64,000 nucleotides of DNA. Source: a virus. The stretch covers positions 35,511-99,510 of the IMG/VR virus record IMGVR_UViG_3300050120_000213; one strand, written 5' to 3'. The notes under the pieces were generated by a model that saw only the letters and a program-made list of their open reading frames with translations, was not told the DNA's origin and ran no database searches. A program made the position numbers and the translations under genes. Each line of letters opens with the position of its first letter. Positions within the stretch are counted from its first letter, which is position 1. Below are positions 54,990 through 62,404 of the stretch, piece by piece.

Positions 54990-55174
54990 TTGCATTCCCT
55001 CTCGCAATGGCAAACTTCCAAACCATCCACGCTGCCTTCAACTATGCGAACGGACAAGGTAGTTTCTTTGGCAAATTCCCTGCACAAGTACCCGAGAGCC
55101 GCTGCTGTGCTTTGCAGGGGCTCGGATACAGCGGGGCCGTCTTTAGCCATGGTGATGACAAAGTAGATCGACAT
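54986..55174 (-). CDS. Hypothetical protein, 62 aa
   Basis: MSIYFVITMAKDGPAVSEPL... followed by LGYLCREFAKETTLSVRIVE. The stereotyped ATGGAGTTCGCA leader precedes the chosen ATG at 55174. Confidence 0.5.
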   Translation of the reverse strand: MSIYFVITMAKDGPAVSEPLQSTAAALGYLCREFAKETTLSVRIVEGSVDGLEVCHCERECK

Positions 55175-55214
55175 TGCGAACTCCATTTCGTTAATGTTTT
55201 CGAGGTACTGAGTT

Positions 55215-55242
55215 AAGTATAATGCATTTTAGGCGTTAGTCA
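55215..55242 (-). promoter_or_regulatory. Sigma70-type promoter
   Basis: TTGACT (55237-55242), 16-bp spacer, TATACT (55215-55220) on the minus strand; dyad repeat 7 bp upstream. Confidence 0.7.
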
Positions 55243-55249
55243 AAGAGTT

Positions 55250-55264
55250 TTTGCAATCAATTGC
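55250..55264 (+). repeat. Dyad repeat copy 23 (CA centre), contains a stop codon
   Basis: TTGCAATCAATTGCA; on the coding strand TGC-AAT-TGA gives the last codons and stop of the 55257 gene. Confidence 0.95.
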
Positions 55265-55535
55265 AGGAATCAACCTGTTCTTCGCTGGGGTGACTACGTT
55301 GCATCGGGAACCACAGGGCTAGTCCAAACACAATATTCGCGGCGCACCACGCGTGTTCGGATAGCTGCAGCGAGCCGTTGAGGTCCAAGGCCATAATCAG
55401 CCCCGCCACACCCGCCACGACCAGGGCAGCGCCCTTGAGTATCTTGGACGAGATATAGATCTCGATGGTGTGATCGCTATTGGGCACCGGTACTACTTGT
55501 GTGGTGCGCCCCGCCAAACGTTGTTTCAATGACAT
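55257..55535 (-). CDS. Membrane protein, 92 aa
   Basis: MSLKQRLAGRTTQVVPVPNS... carries two membrane segments (ALVVAGVAGLIMALDL, AANIVFGLALWFPM) and a short polar tail. GGAG follows directly after a terminator T-run. No known family. Confidence 0.55.
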   Translation of the reverse strand: MSLKQRLAGRTTQVVPVPNSDHTIEIYISSKILKGAALVVAGVAGLIMALDLNGSLQLSEHAWCAANIVFGLALWFPMQRSHPSEEQVDSCN

Positions 55536-55545
55536 GTTCAACTCC

Positions 55546-55566
55546 AAAAAGCCGCCCGAAAGCGGC
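55546..55566 (-). terminator. Intrinsic terminator
   Basis: GCCGC-TTTCGG-GCGGC followed by TTTTT on the minus strand. The GGAG ribosome site of the next gene starts right after the T-run. Confidence 0.75.
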
Positions 55567-55569
55567 ACG

Positions 55570-55644
55570 TTAACGCTTATTAAATACCGGGCTGAAGACC
55601 GCCACGACGCCGATAATCAGAAATACTACGATTACGCCGTCCAT
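55570..55644 (-). CDS. Tiny membrane peptide, 24 aa
   Basis: MDGVIVVFLIIGVVAVFSPV then FNKR: a single membrane helix. TTTGGAG lies before the ATG. Confidence 0.5.
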   Translation of the reverse strand: MDGVIVVFLIIGVVAVFSPVFNKR

Positions 55645-55646
55645 GA

Positions 55647-55928
55647 TTAGTCTCCAAAAAGGGCTTTAATTACCCGGTCAGCAAAAGGCGCAACGCCAAA
55701 CACTTCGACGCCGTGAGCCGCGCCTTCGTAGTGGAGCACGTATTCCAACACTGCCCACACTACCACAAAGGCCAGGAACGTGACAACACGGTGTTCAGCC
55801 GGTGCCTTCACCAAGGCATGAACTACCCGGCGATGAATGCCTTGGTGGACAACTGCCACCGTGGTGTCGAACGGATCGACATCCAGCGGTACAACGCGCT
55901 TGCGGGTAAAAACGATTTTTATCGGCAT
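55647..55928 (-). CDS. Membrane-associated protein, 93 aa
   Basis: MPIKIVFTRKRVVPLDVDPF... contains one hydrophobic helix (VVTFLAFVVVWAVLEYVL) and ends DRVIKALFGD. The ATGGAGTGCGAA leader precedes the chosen ATG. Confidence 0.55.
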   Translation of the reverse strand: MPIKIVFTRKRVVPLDVDPFDTTVAVVHQGIHRRVVHALVKAPAEHRVVTFLAFVVVWAVLEYVLHYEGAAHGVEVFGVAPFADRVIKALFGD

Positions 55929-55979
55929 TTCGCACTCCATTGCGTTGGTGAAAATGAGGTTGGGTCAGGCAGTTGTTAG

Positions 55980-56007
55980 ACTATAGCACACTGCATAAAT
56001 TTGTCAA
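55980..56007 (-). promoter_or_regulatory. Sigma70-type promoter
   Basis: TTGACA (56002-56007), 16-bp spacer ending TGC, TATAGT (55980-55985) on the minus strand. Confidence 0.8.
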
Positions 56008-56100
56008 AGGACAGTATAAATAAATCGTAAATATTTCCAGTGAAACCCGCTCATTTTATCGCCCACGCTATTCTTCTTTCTTGTTGTTAGTGAAGTCCAG

Positions 56101-56129
56101 AGTGTAAAGGCCGTGTATAAATCAGTCAA
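56101..56129 (-). promoter_or_regulatory. Possible second promoter
   Basis: TTGACT (56124-56129), 17-bp spacer, TACACT (56101-56106) on the minus strand, in the 149-bp AT-rich non-coding stretch 56008-56156, where I see no gene. A bare TTGACA also lies at 56145-56150. Confidence 0.45.
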
Positions 56130-56156
56130 TCCCCAATTTGCTAATTTGTCAAAATA

Positions 56157-56429
56157 CTACGTCACGCGATCTTCATCAAGCATCGTGCGTAGAGCCCACA
56201 TACTAGCGTGGCCGGTGCAGTAGTACTTGCCCTCGATACAGTACTTAGCGTATTTCTTACACTGCCGGTCAGTGTTAATGGTGTCATTAGCATAGTCATG
56301 TTCGCGCTCGGCTTCACAGCGCGGTAAGCTGGCTATGCTGGGACAGAGTGCGGTGGCACGTTTGCTAATATCAGTCCAGTATGTAATAGGAGGCGTTCTT
56401 AGCCAGCAGGTCAGAAACGACCACATCAT
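56157..56429 (-). CDS. Small cysteine-rich (zinc) protein, about 90 aa
   Basis: The C-terminal half (LPRCEAEREHDYANDTINTD, QCKKYAKYCIEGKYYCTGHA) is a typical phage zinc-binding pattern of four cysteines and a histidine. The start is uncertain because no start codon lies after the end of the overlapping gene; ATG 56429 would overlap it by 59 bp. Confidence 0.45.
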   Translation of the reverse strand: MMWSFLTCWLRTPPITYWTDISKRATALCPSIASLPRCEAEREHDYANDTINTDRQCKKYAKYCIEGKYYCTGHASMWALRTMLDEDRVT

Positions 56430-56883
56430 TATCGACCAGCCACTTTTGCCAGTCGAAGCGTACCGGGCAACCGTGTTCGAATGGGTCTACGACAAAGCCG
56501 TGCATAATCTTCGCGTGTGCTTCGGCTGCCGAGATGCCGCTAACCCCCGAAAATATGCGGGCACGGTTGGGATCCCATACTAACTGGAAATTAGCCTCAA
56601 ACATCGCCAAGAAAATCCCCGACTCATCAAGTCTGAATACCGTGCGAATCGGTAGGTATTTTTCTAAATGGTACTTGAGGCCATCAGCAATCGCGGTGCT
56701 CTTGTAGAATTCTTCTTTTACGAAGTCAGGGGTAGGCATAGGCTCATGAAATACGGCGTAGCCGCAATATAGGCAACTAGGTTTCGCAGTGTCCGTATTC
56801 AACGGGTGGCTACACATCGGGCACTTAACTTTCGTAGGTAATACGGTTGTCATGAAAGGATTAAACACCATATTAAGCGCCAT
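56371..56883 (-). CDS. Zinc-ribbon protein, 170 aa
   Basis: The N-terminus has a zinc ribbon (VKCPMCSHPLNTDTAKPSCL, YCGYAVFH), followed by a domain with FRLDESGIFLAMFEANFQLV and WDPNRARIFSGVSG. I do not recognise the second domain. The ATG at 56883 follows the GNAT stop by 5 bp; two further ATGs are possible. Confidence 0.55.
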   Translation of the reverse strand: MALNMVFNPFMTTVLPTKVKCPMCSHPLNTDTAKPSCLYCGYAVFHEPMPTPDFVKEEFYKSTAIADGLKYHLEKYLPIRTVFRLDESGIFLAMFEANFQLVWDPNRARIFSGVSGISAAEAHAKIMHGFVVDPFEHGCPVRFDWQKWLVDNDVVVSDLLAKNASYYILD

Positions 56884-56888
56884 AGTGC

Positions 56889-57245
56889 TTAAAACACCGT
56901 GTAATAGCAAGGTGGGTTGAGGGGGTCAATCTGTGGCGTAGTGCAACTCCAACCTTGGCGCTCAAAATACTGAGAGAAATGAGTGGTGAGCACGTTTTCT
57001 ACATACAGGCCATTGAACATACGGATGTTGGCTTCTTCTGTTAGGGCTAACAGGAATTTTTTAAACACCCCCTGCCCTTGATGGTCTTCGCTGACTGTGA
57101 CATTAGCGATGTCGATAACGCACCGCACTTGCCCGCCCAGCATCCGATTACTCTTGCACAGGTACACCGACATATTGCGAAAGTAGAGCCACTGGTTGCG
57201 GTCTGGGCCTTCTAAAAACAAGCCAATCTTCGATTTGGTGCTCAT
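56889..57245 (-). CDS. GNAT-family acetyltransferase, 118 aa
   Basis: VIDIANVTVSEDHQGQGVFK followed by KFLLALTEEANIRMFNGLYV is the acetyl-CoA-binding core of GNAT enzymes (Q-G-x-G-x-F/A then an amphipathic helix). The substrate may be a protein or small molecule; phage GNATs can modify host proteins. The chosen ATG at 57245 overlaps the next gene by 4 bp. Confidence 0.65.
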   Translation of the reverse strand: MSTKSKIGLFLEGPDRNQWLYFRNMSVYLCKSNRMLGGQVRCVIDIANVTVSEDHQGQGVFKKFLLALTEEANIRMFNGLYVENVLTTHFSQYFERQGWSCTTPQIDPLNPPCYYTVF

Positions 57246-57559
57246 GTAATGATCCAGCAGACTTTCACAGGTGTAAAACCACCCCTTTCTAGCGAGGTAT
57301 CTCCCCACTGATAGAGCCACACCATCAAGCGATTAAAGTCGGTTTTATCTACATAAGGCGCTTTGGGCAGGTCCTCAAAATCTATGGCGAGTGTCAGCAT
57401 ACGGGCGTTGATATGCCCCGACCCGACGTCGGTAAACACTGGGATTGCTCTGATCTTGGTGGCGACCATCGACGCCAATGCCCGCAGTTGATCTTCGTCT
57501 TCTGCGTCGCACTGTTCGTAGTCGGGTGTCAAATCCAATTCACGTTGCCACTTGGTCAT
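57242..57559 (-). CDS. Hypothetical protein, 105 aa
   Basis: MTKWQRELDLTPDYEQCDAE... with INARMLTLAIDFEDLPKAPY. No family is recognised. The stereotyped ATGGAGTTCGGA leader precedes the chosen ATG. Confidence 0.55.
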   Translation of the reverse strand: MTKWQRELDLTPDYEQCDAEDEDQLRALASMVATKIRAIPVFTDVGSGHINARMLTLAIDFEDLPKAPYVDKTDFNRLMVWLYQWGDTSLERGGFTPVKVCWIIT

Positions 57560-57591
57560 TCCGAACTCCATTCCGGGTTATTAACGATAAT

Positions 57592-57619
57592 ACTATAGCA
57601 CGATTTACTCAGTTGTCAA
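57592..57619 (-). promoter_or_regulatory. Sigma70-type promoter
   Basis: TTGACA (57614-57619), 16-bp spacer ending TGC, TATAGT (57592-57597) on the minus strand; overlaps the 3' end of the 57616 gene, with a dyad repeat 6 bp upstream. Confidence 0.8.
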
Positions 57620-57837
57620 AGGCGTTTGCAATCAATTGCAGCTTGCAGCCCATCTGCTGCCGCTTGTTCAATAGGGTCGGTCGAAGCCAAGATGACCTCT
57701 GGACTCCATAGGCCGTGTGGATTGCAATCACAGTTCGTTCCTGCGCCACCACACCCGCACCCATAGCCATCCCCCCAGGGGATATGAAGGTGGTTCTCAC
57801 ACACCCACCCCGTGTCCAGGCACTTGTGGCAAGTCAT
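57616..57837 (-). CDS. Zinc-finger protein, 73 aa
   Basis: MTCHKCLDTGWVCENHLHIP... with GYGCGCGGAGTNCDCNPHGL is a DnaJ-type cysteine-rich pattern with at least seven cysteines. It is common in phage early regions as a small adaptor. The last codons contain a dyad repeat (AAIDCKRL). ATGA overlaps the upstream gene. Confidence 0.6.
   Translation of the reverse strand: MTCHKCLDTGWVCENHLHIPWGDGYGCGCGGAGTNCDCNPHGLWSPEVILASTDPIEQAAADGLQAAIDCKRL
57626..57640 (+). repeat. Dyad repeat copy 24 (CA centre)
   Basis: TTGCAATCAATTGCA, inside the last codons of the zinc-finger gene and 6 bp upstream of a -35 box. Confidence 0.95.
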
Positions 57838-58169
57838 TCTGGTTTTATCCCAAGCGCCAGCAACAACCGGTGTAGGTGATTGGACTCCACGCGGCACTTA
57901 CCATCATGCACCCCCATACCCGTGGGATGTGTGGCGTCGTGAATCGCCCGCTGAAATCCGCGCACCATAAACTCAGGCACATCAGGTACGACATGTGCCC
58001 AATGCACAGCAATAAAATCTTGTAGCGCCTGTTCCGCGTCAGTGTAATGTACGTCAGTTCTACTCAACTGAAAATGGATAACATCCGCCACAGACATACG
58101 ACATGTCACCGCAGATTTTCCGTCTGCACTGTAGGGGTCCATCCATTCAATCATTATGTCGTTACTCAT
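57834..58169 (-). CDS. Hypothetical protein, 111 aa
   Basis: MSNDIMIEWMDPYSADGKSA... is helical with VRGFQRAIHDATHPTGMGVH near the end. It overlaps both neighbours by 4 bp. No family is recognised. Confidence 0.5.
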   Translation of the reverse strand: MSNDIMIEWMDPYSADGKSAVTCRMSVADVIHFQLSRTDVHYTDAEQALQDFIAVHWAHVVPDVPEFMVRGFQRAIHDATHPTGMGVHDGKCRVESNHLHRLLLALGIKPE

Positions 58170-58840
58170 GACGCGCTCCCAGTAGCCTGAGCAGCAGCGA
58201 CGATAGCGCTCAAGACTTCCTGCGCCTCGGTCCCGTGCGATACGCCGCGCTTCCCTTCGTCAAATGCCAATTCCCAGTAGCGGCCCAGCAAATCACTCAG
58301 CCCGCTCGGCGCTGCTTGCGGCTGGGCGGCGAGAGAATCTCGAAGTTCGATAGCGAAACTGACAATGCCGCTCCATGTAAAACGCTTGTAACCGTTTTGC
58401 GCATCTACCATGTGCTTCTTTGCCAGCGAAATTGCCAACGCTCCAATCGGCTCCGCCACCACTCCCCCAGCCTCACCGATAGGCGCCCACTTGCTTCCCG
58501 TACGGTCGATGCGATGCTGCGCTACTTCGGCGCTTGAATGCTCGTGGGGCGCGTCTTTACCGCAGATCGGGCAGGCGAACGTACCATCAGGGACTGGTTT
58601 TCCGCTTAGTTTCGCGAGCGCTGATTCCGCAAGAGAACGGCTAGCGAAAGAATCGCCCATGTCCGTGATGACGCTGTGCTGAGCGGACGTCCTGCGCACA
58701 ATCACAAAGACTGCCTTGCCATCCTTAAAACTGGTGCAGATTTGTAATTGCGAAGCTGGGTAAGTTGTCTGCTCCGGCAATTCTGGCGCAGCCTCACCGC
58801 TATGGGGCGCGGGGGCGGATTCTTTATCTAGATCGCGCAT
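58166..58840 (-). CDS. Hypothetical protein with CxxC site, 224 aa
   Basis: MRDLDKESAPAPHSGEAAPE... is a multi-part protein with TFACPICGKDAPHEHSSAEV in the middle (a possible zinc site). The N-terminus is Pro/Ala/Glu-rich. It overlaps the PP-loop gene. The opening style is common in cargo genes of beta-proteobacterial phages; that impression is from memory and untested. Confidence 0.5.
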   Translation of the reverse strand: MRDLDKESAPAPHSGEAAPELPEQTTYPASQLQICTSFKDGKAVFVIVRRTSAQHSVITDMGDSFASRSLAESALAKLSGKPVPDGTFACPICGKDAPHEHSSAEVAQHRIDRTGSKWAPIGEAGGVVAEPIGALAISLAKKHMVDAQNGYKRFTWSGIVSFAIELRDSLAAQPQAAPSGLSDLLGRYWELAFDEGKRGVSHGTEAQEVLSAIVAAAQATGSAS

Positions 58841-59571
58841 ATGAGGCATCCTTGCTGTTCGTTTCGGGCTTTTCCGCCCTTGGATGTGAATATCGGCTTC
58901 CCGATTTGTTCCGCGACGATCTGGATCGTTTTGTATTGCTTGCGGCCGAAGTCGTCCAATTGGAACGCCTTCTCTTTGTGCTTATCGCCAGCCGCTAGGC
59001 ACGGGAAACAACCGACGCGACCGAACCACTGATAAAGGAGGTTTTCGCGCCCGTTAAGCAAACTGAAGACTTCGGCTTCGGACCAGTCCAAAACTGGAAG
59101 CCTAAATCGGACACCCATGCAGCCAAGGTATTTTGGGTACTTCGATGGAATGACCTCGTGGGGCTCGTACAGTGTCGTGTCAATCTTTCCGGCGTAGCGC
59201 TTCTCACGCTCCGGACTCTCAGCGGATCGCATCCCGTACCAGACTTCAAATCCACCTTGTTGCTCGGCAAGCGCTTTGCAGTAAATGCGTGTTTCCCTGA
59301 TCTTCAATTCGTCGGTGCAGTGGCGAGCGCCGCCGCCAGGGAACCGCCCGTACTTGATACTTTTCTCAAGCACCGAACCACCGCTTACCCGGTCGATTTG
59401 AATACCGTAATAGCCGTGCATCCATTCGATGTGGGCATAAGTGATTGGATGTTCAAATTGGGTATCGCAGAACAGTCCGCGAATATCAGATGGTGAATGC
59501 TCCAGTAATGCCAGTTCAAGGCACGCTTGCGAATCCTTGCCGCCGCTGATCGGGACGAGAATCTTAACCAT
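58828..59571 (-). CDS. PP-loop PAPS reductase-like protein, 247 aa
   Basis: The N-terminus MVKILVPISGGKDSQACLEL holds the SGGKDS PP-loop of adenine-nucleotide alpha-hydrolases, followed by LFCDTQFEHPITYAHIEWMH. Later motifs include RFPGGGARHCTDELKIR, VWYGMRSAESPEREKRYAGK, LGCMGVRFRLPVLDWSEAEV and the C-terminal cysteines (GCFPCLA, QQGCLICAI), which suggest an iron-sulphur or zinc site. Members include PAPS reductase and the DNA phosphorothioation enzyme DndC. AAGGGG before ATG 59571 supports the start. Confidence 0.7.
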   Translation of the reverse strand: MVKILVPISGGKDSQACLELALLEHSPSDIRGLFCDTQFEHPITYAHIEWMHGYYGIQIDRVSGGSVLEKSIKYGRFPGGGARHCTDELKIRETRIYCKALAEQQGGFEVWYGMRSAESPEREKRYAGKIDTTLYEPHEVIPSKYPKYLGCMGVRFRLPVLDWSEAEVFSLLNGRENLLYQWFGRVGCFPCLAAGDKHKEKAFQLDDFGRKQYKTIQIVAEQIGKPIFTSKGGKARNEQQGCLICAI

Positions 59572-60109
59572 GCGCATCCCCTTGCGGCTCGATGCTCGCA
59601 TCTACCGGCGCAGCGACGGGCGCGGCAGGGGCGGCGCAAGCTTTGCGAGCATCAGCGAGCGCTTTGGGTTCTTCATAGGCGGTAAATCCGCCCCGATCAT
59701 CCGCCCACTTCCGGCCGCATCCATCGCAAATGGTCCAGATTGCGCCGCCACGGTGCGTTTCCTCGTGTCGGCATTCGTTACGGTCGACATATTCGATCAG
59801 ATTGCCGAGTGCCGCACGGAGGTCAGCCCCCTCGCTCTTGTGGGCGAGAGCTGCTCCGCTGATTTTTGCCAGCGTGTGGCGCGCCCGGTTTTGTGCCCAC
59901 AAGAAGAATTCATGGTATGGGTTTGTAGCCACAAAATTCTTGATATCGGCGCTGGCGATGTTCTGTAGTTCGGCAATAACAAAATCAGAAGGCTCGGTCC
60001 CGGCAAGAGCCGCAGCTATGACTTTTCGGGCACACGCCACGAAGTCGCTGGTGCTATTGCTGCCCGGATAAAACCTTACGATTTCCGCGTCGCTAAGTTG
60101 TTTGTTCAT
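59564..60109 (-). CDS. Hypothetical protein, 181 aa
   Basis: The protein begins MNKQLSDAEIVRFYPGSNST, has a helical middle (LRAALGNLIEYVDRNECRHE) with a likely zinc site (HRGGAIWTICDGCGRKWADD), and a low-complexity Ala/Pro end. AAAGGA precedes the ATG. Confidence 0.55.
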   Translation of the reverse strand: MNKQLSDAEIVRFYPGSNSTSDFVACARKVIAAALAGTEPSDFVIAELQNIASADIKNFVATNPYHEFFLWAQNRARHTLAKISGAALAHKSEGADLRAALGNLIEYVDRNECRHEETHRGGAIWTICDGCGRKWADDRGGFTAYEEPKALADARKACAAPAAPVAAPVDASIEPQGDAHG

Positions 60110-60121
60110 GATTGTTCCTTT

Positions 60122-60331
60122 TTATGGGCAGCACTGCGGAGAACGTCCGCAATAATGGTCGTAGCCGGTCATCGGGATTTCGCTGATATCGACAGGGATT
60201 TCGTCTCTATTTCCGCAGCGACGGCACTCAGCCATGTATTTTCCATCGACCTCCCAAATGTCTTCGGGGAGTTCCTTCGCTGATTCCGTGGGCGCTATTG
60301 GCTGGCGCAACCATGCATCGAAGTTCAGCAT
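60122..60331 (-). CDS. Zinc-binding hypothetical protein, 69 aa
   Basis: MLNFDAWLRQPIAPTESAKE... ends YMAECRRCGNRDEIPVDISE and HYCGRSPQCC, a four-cysteine pattern. No function is assigned. Confidence 0.55.
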   Translation of the reverse strand: MLNFDAWLRQPIAPTESAKELPEDIWEVDGKYMAECRRCGNRDEIPVDISEIPMTGYDHYCGRSPQCCP

Positions 60332-60332
60332 C

Positions 60333-60608
60333 TCAATCCTCCAGTGCGCGTTTAATCTGCTTCGCGTCTAGACCGGCTTCTCGGCACCCGGCCTCAGTCG
60401 CGTGAAAGAACGTCATGCTGCCGTCACGCTGGGCTGCCACAACCAGACCAAGCCGCTCCATGCGGCGCATCGATTCGTATGCGCCGCCAACAATGCCTGA
60501 CGCGTAGTGGTTTCGATAACCCCAGTTCCGCATCGGTCTATCAGGACCAGCACCGAGCATGTGCCATAGCCTTCGCAGGTCCGATGCGGTCAGAACTTCT
60601 TCGCTCAT
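60333..60608 (-). CDS. Small winged-helix-like protein, 91 aa
   Basis: MSEEVLTASDLRRLWHMLGA... then VGGAYESMRRMERLGLVVAA and QRDGSMTFFHATEAGCREAG looks like a small winged helix (helix, helix, beta wing). A DNA-binding role is plausible. It overlaps the upstream gene by 4 bp. Confidence 0.5.
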   Translation of the reverse strand: MSEEVLTASDLRRLWHMLGAGPDRPMRNWGYRNHYASGIVGGAYESMRRMERLGLVVAAQRDGSMTFFHATEAGCREAGLDAKQIKRALED

Positions 60609-60970
60609 CCCAACCCCTTCGCAGCCTTAATGGCGGCACGGGCCTTTTCGACAGTCGCATCCACACGGGCTCGCAATCTCTGTTGATTCGATAAATTCAC
60701 ATCGCGCTCGCTCCATTCGCCCAGCACCTCGATGTTACTTCGCTGCCCCAACAGTTCCTCAAGCGCTGCTAGTAGTGCTGCATGTGAGGCGGTGAGGCGG
60801 TCAACGTTCGATTTCATGACATATTCGATATCGTCAGAATCCTGTTTGTCTTCGCACCAAGTGACTTCCTCCAAGGTCGAGAACTGGATCTCTTCGGCAG
60901 GAAAGTCGTCGCCAAGGCAGAGCCATATCGGGCTAGGTGCGCCGATTATTGTTGCGCGGTCTTCGCTCAT
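60605..60970 (-). CDS. Hypothetical protein, 121 aa
   Basis: MSEDRATIIGAPSPIWLCLG... continues FSTLEEVTWCEDKQDSDDIE and a coiled-coil end (RLRARVDATVEKARAAIKAA). The chosen ATG overlaps the 60970 gene stop. Confidence 0.5.
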   Translation of the reverse strand: MSEDRATIIGAPSPIWLCLGDDFPAEEIQFSTLEEVTWCEDKQDSDDIEYVMKSNVDRLTASHAALLAALEELLGQRSNIEVLGEWSERDVNLSNQQRLRARVDATVEKARAAIKAAKGLG

Positions 60971-61038
60971 CACGCACCTCCCTTAGTCGCCGACTGGACG
61001 GCTGGCACCACTTGGGAAATATAACTACCGTTAGTCAT
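60970..61038 (-). CDS. Tiny leader-like peptide, 22 aa
   Basis: MTNGSYISQVVPAVQSATKG then GA, with AAGGA before the ATG. Its last codons contain the GGAGGT ribosome site of the next gene, so it may serve mainly to couple translation. Confidence 0.4.
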   Translation of the reverse strand: MTNGSYISQVVPAVQSATKGGA

Positions 61039-61049
61039 GACTATCCTTT

Positions 61050-61065
61050 TTGCAATCAATTGCAA
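61050..61065 (+). repeat. Dyad repeat copy 25 (CA centre)
   Basis: TTGCAATCAATTGCAA, abutting the stop codon of the 61066 gene. Confidence 0.95.
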
Positions 61066-61521
61066 TTACATGTACACCCCAGCCAACCCCCGTTCGATCA
61101 GATCATCAATAATGACGATGCCTTCGGGGGTAGCCATGACAGTGATTGGCCGCTGGTTTCCTAACGCGGGGATCTCACTCTGTAACCAGTGCGTTGCAGC
61201 CCCCCGGTCACCGCACAAACCCATCAACTTTAGCGCCACAGGTACCACTTTTTCGAGGTGCTCGGTGTCAGCCAGCGGCATAACCGCCTGCAAAAACCCA
61301 GCCCACCAGCTAAAATCAGAGCGACCATCGGGACGGCTCAGAGGAATGCGCAGTGCCCAGTACCCGTCTGTACGCTCCACCCACTCTCCGAAATTGAGGC
61401 TATTCCCCTCGGTGTCTTCGACTTCTACAAAACGAAATTCAGGGGGGCGAGTGCCGCTTGCGTGCCTAGCAAACACAATATCCACTTGAGCGGCGGGCTG
61501 ACTGCCTTCTTCGGTGTTCAT
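61066..61521 (-). CDS. Hypothetical protein, 151 aa
   Basis: MNTEEGSQPAAQVDIVFARH... with YWALRIPLSRPDGRSDFSWW and KVVPVALKLMGLCGDRGAAT. No family is recognised. The ATG overlaps the stop of the membrane protein gene; 112 upstream in-frame codons belong to other genes. Confidence 0.5.
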   Translation of the reverse strand: MNTEEGSQPAAQVDIVFARHASGTRPPEFRFVEVEDTEGNSLNFGEWVERTDGYWALRIPLSRPDGRSDFSWWAGFLQAVMPLADTEHLEKVVPVALKLMGLCGDRGAATHWLQSEIPALGNQRPITVMATPEGIVIIDDLIERGLAGVYM

Positions 61522-61664
61522 AGCGCCCCGAGCAGGAAGCAAAACACACAAAATACCCACAAAGCCCACACGCTGTGATCTCCGTGAGTGGTGAGGTACA
61601 CCGCCATCATGGCAAGGCTCAGCCCAAACGCGAGGATAAATCCACGTCGAATTAGTGCGATCAT
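61518..61664 (-). CDS. Small membrane protein, 48 aa
   Basis: MIALIRRGFILAFGLSLAMM and VWALWVFCVFCFLLGAL are two membrane segments separated by a short polar loop. ATG overlaps the upstream stop (ATGA). Confidence 0.5.
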   Translation of the reverse strand: MIALIRRGFILAFGLSLAMMAVYLTTHGDHSVWALWVFCVFCFLLGAL

Positions 61665-61804
61665 AACAATGGGTTCCTTTTGGGGGGGCGGTCGTACGTG
61701 GGCAGGGAGTGACGGCCCCACAACTTGGGCAGGACATACCCAATCGACACCAGGGCAATAAGACATACCCACGCCGCAACCCACAGCATTGTGTTAATAG
61801 ACAT
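61661..61804 (-). CDS. Small membrane protein, 47 aa
   Basis: MSINTMLWVAAWVCLIALVS then IGYVLPKLWGRHSLPTYDRP: one membrane segment with a basic C-terminal tail. It overlaps the next gene by 4 bp. Confidence 0.5.
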   Translation of the reverse strand: MSINTMLWVAAWVCLIALVSIGYVLPKLWGRHSLPTYDRPPKRNPLL

Positions 61805-61813
61805 GATTTAACC

Positions 61814-62404
61814 TTAGCAACTGCAAGAAAAGAAATTGCCTTTGTCAGTCGGATCAACGTGGTGATCCGTGATCAGCTCATAGTGATCCCAAAACTCCAC
61901 TGGGACACTCATGCTTTCGAACTTACCACCCTCACTCCAGTAATCCCCGTACTCAACGTACGACCTAGCTCGGTCCAACAATTCGCTATAACCCACCTCG
62001 ATTTCATCGGCGTAATTCTGCATCCAGGCAATAGCCTTGCTGACTTCATCCGAGGGTGGTGCTACGGCAGCGACTACAGTTGGGCCTTCCATATCCTTAA
62101 ACTTCGGGTGGGTCCAGACATGGCGCAAGCTCGTGATTTGACGAGGATACACCACTAGCCAAAAATGTTCACCTTTCTGGATGAACTCATTCAGAAACGG
62201 ATCAACAATTCCTACCGGATCATCGCAAGCCCCAACCCCATTATCGTTGGTCACAAAGCCCACATGCTGGCCGGGGTGCAGCGTTTCTACTGCGTAGACC
62301 GGTTCCACCGCTAAATGGATCGCATCACGCCCAGCGCCTTCACCAAGGATGGTGCCCAGGGTTTCGAGTGCGTCGGTTGCCACCGTGTGTTTTGCCCCAC
62401 TCAT
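61814..62404 (-). CDS. Hypothetical protein, 196 aa
   Basis: MSGAKHTVATDALETLGTIL... has GQHVGFVTNDNGVGACDDPV and, further on, FWLVVYPRQITSLRHVWTHP, and ends FFSCSC. The VTNDNGVGACDDPVG segment recalls phage proteins with a calcium- or ligand-binding loop, but I cannot name the family. It overlaps the upstream gene by 4 bp. Confidence 0.5.
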   Translation of the reverse strand: MSGAKHTVATDALETLGTILGEGAGRDAIHLAVEPVYAVETLHPGQHVGFVTNDNGVGACDDPVGIVDPFLNEFIQKGEHFWLVVYPRQITSLRHVWTHPKFKDMEGPTVVAAVAPPSDEVSKAIAWMQNYADEIEVGYSELLDRARSYVEYGDYWSEGGKFESMSVPVEFWDHYELITDHHVDPTDKGNFFSCSC

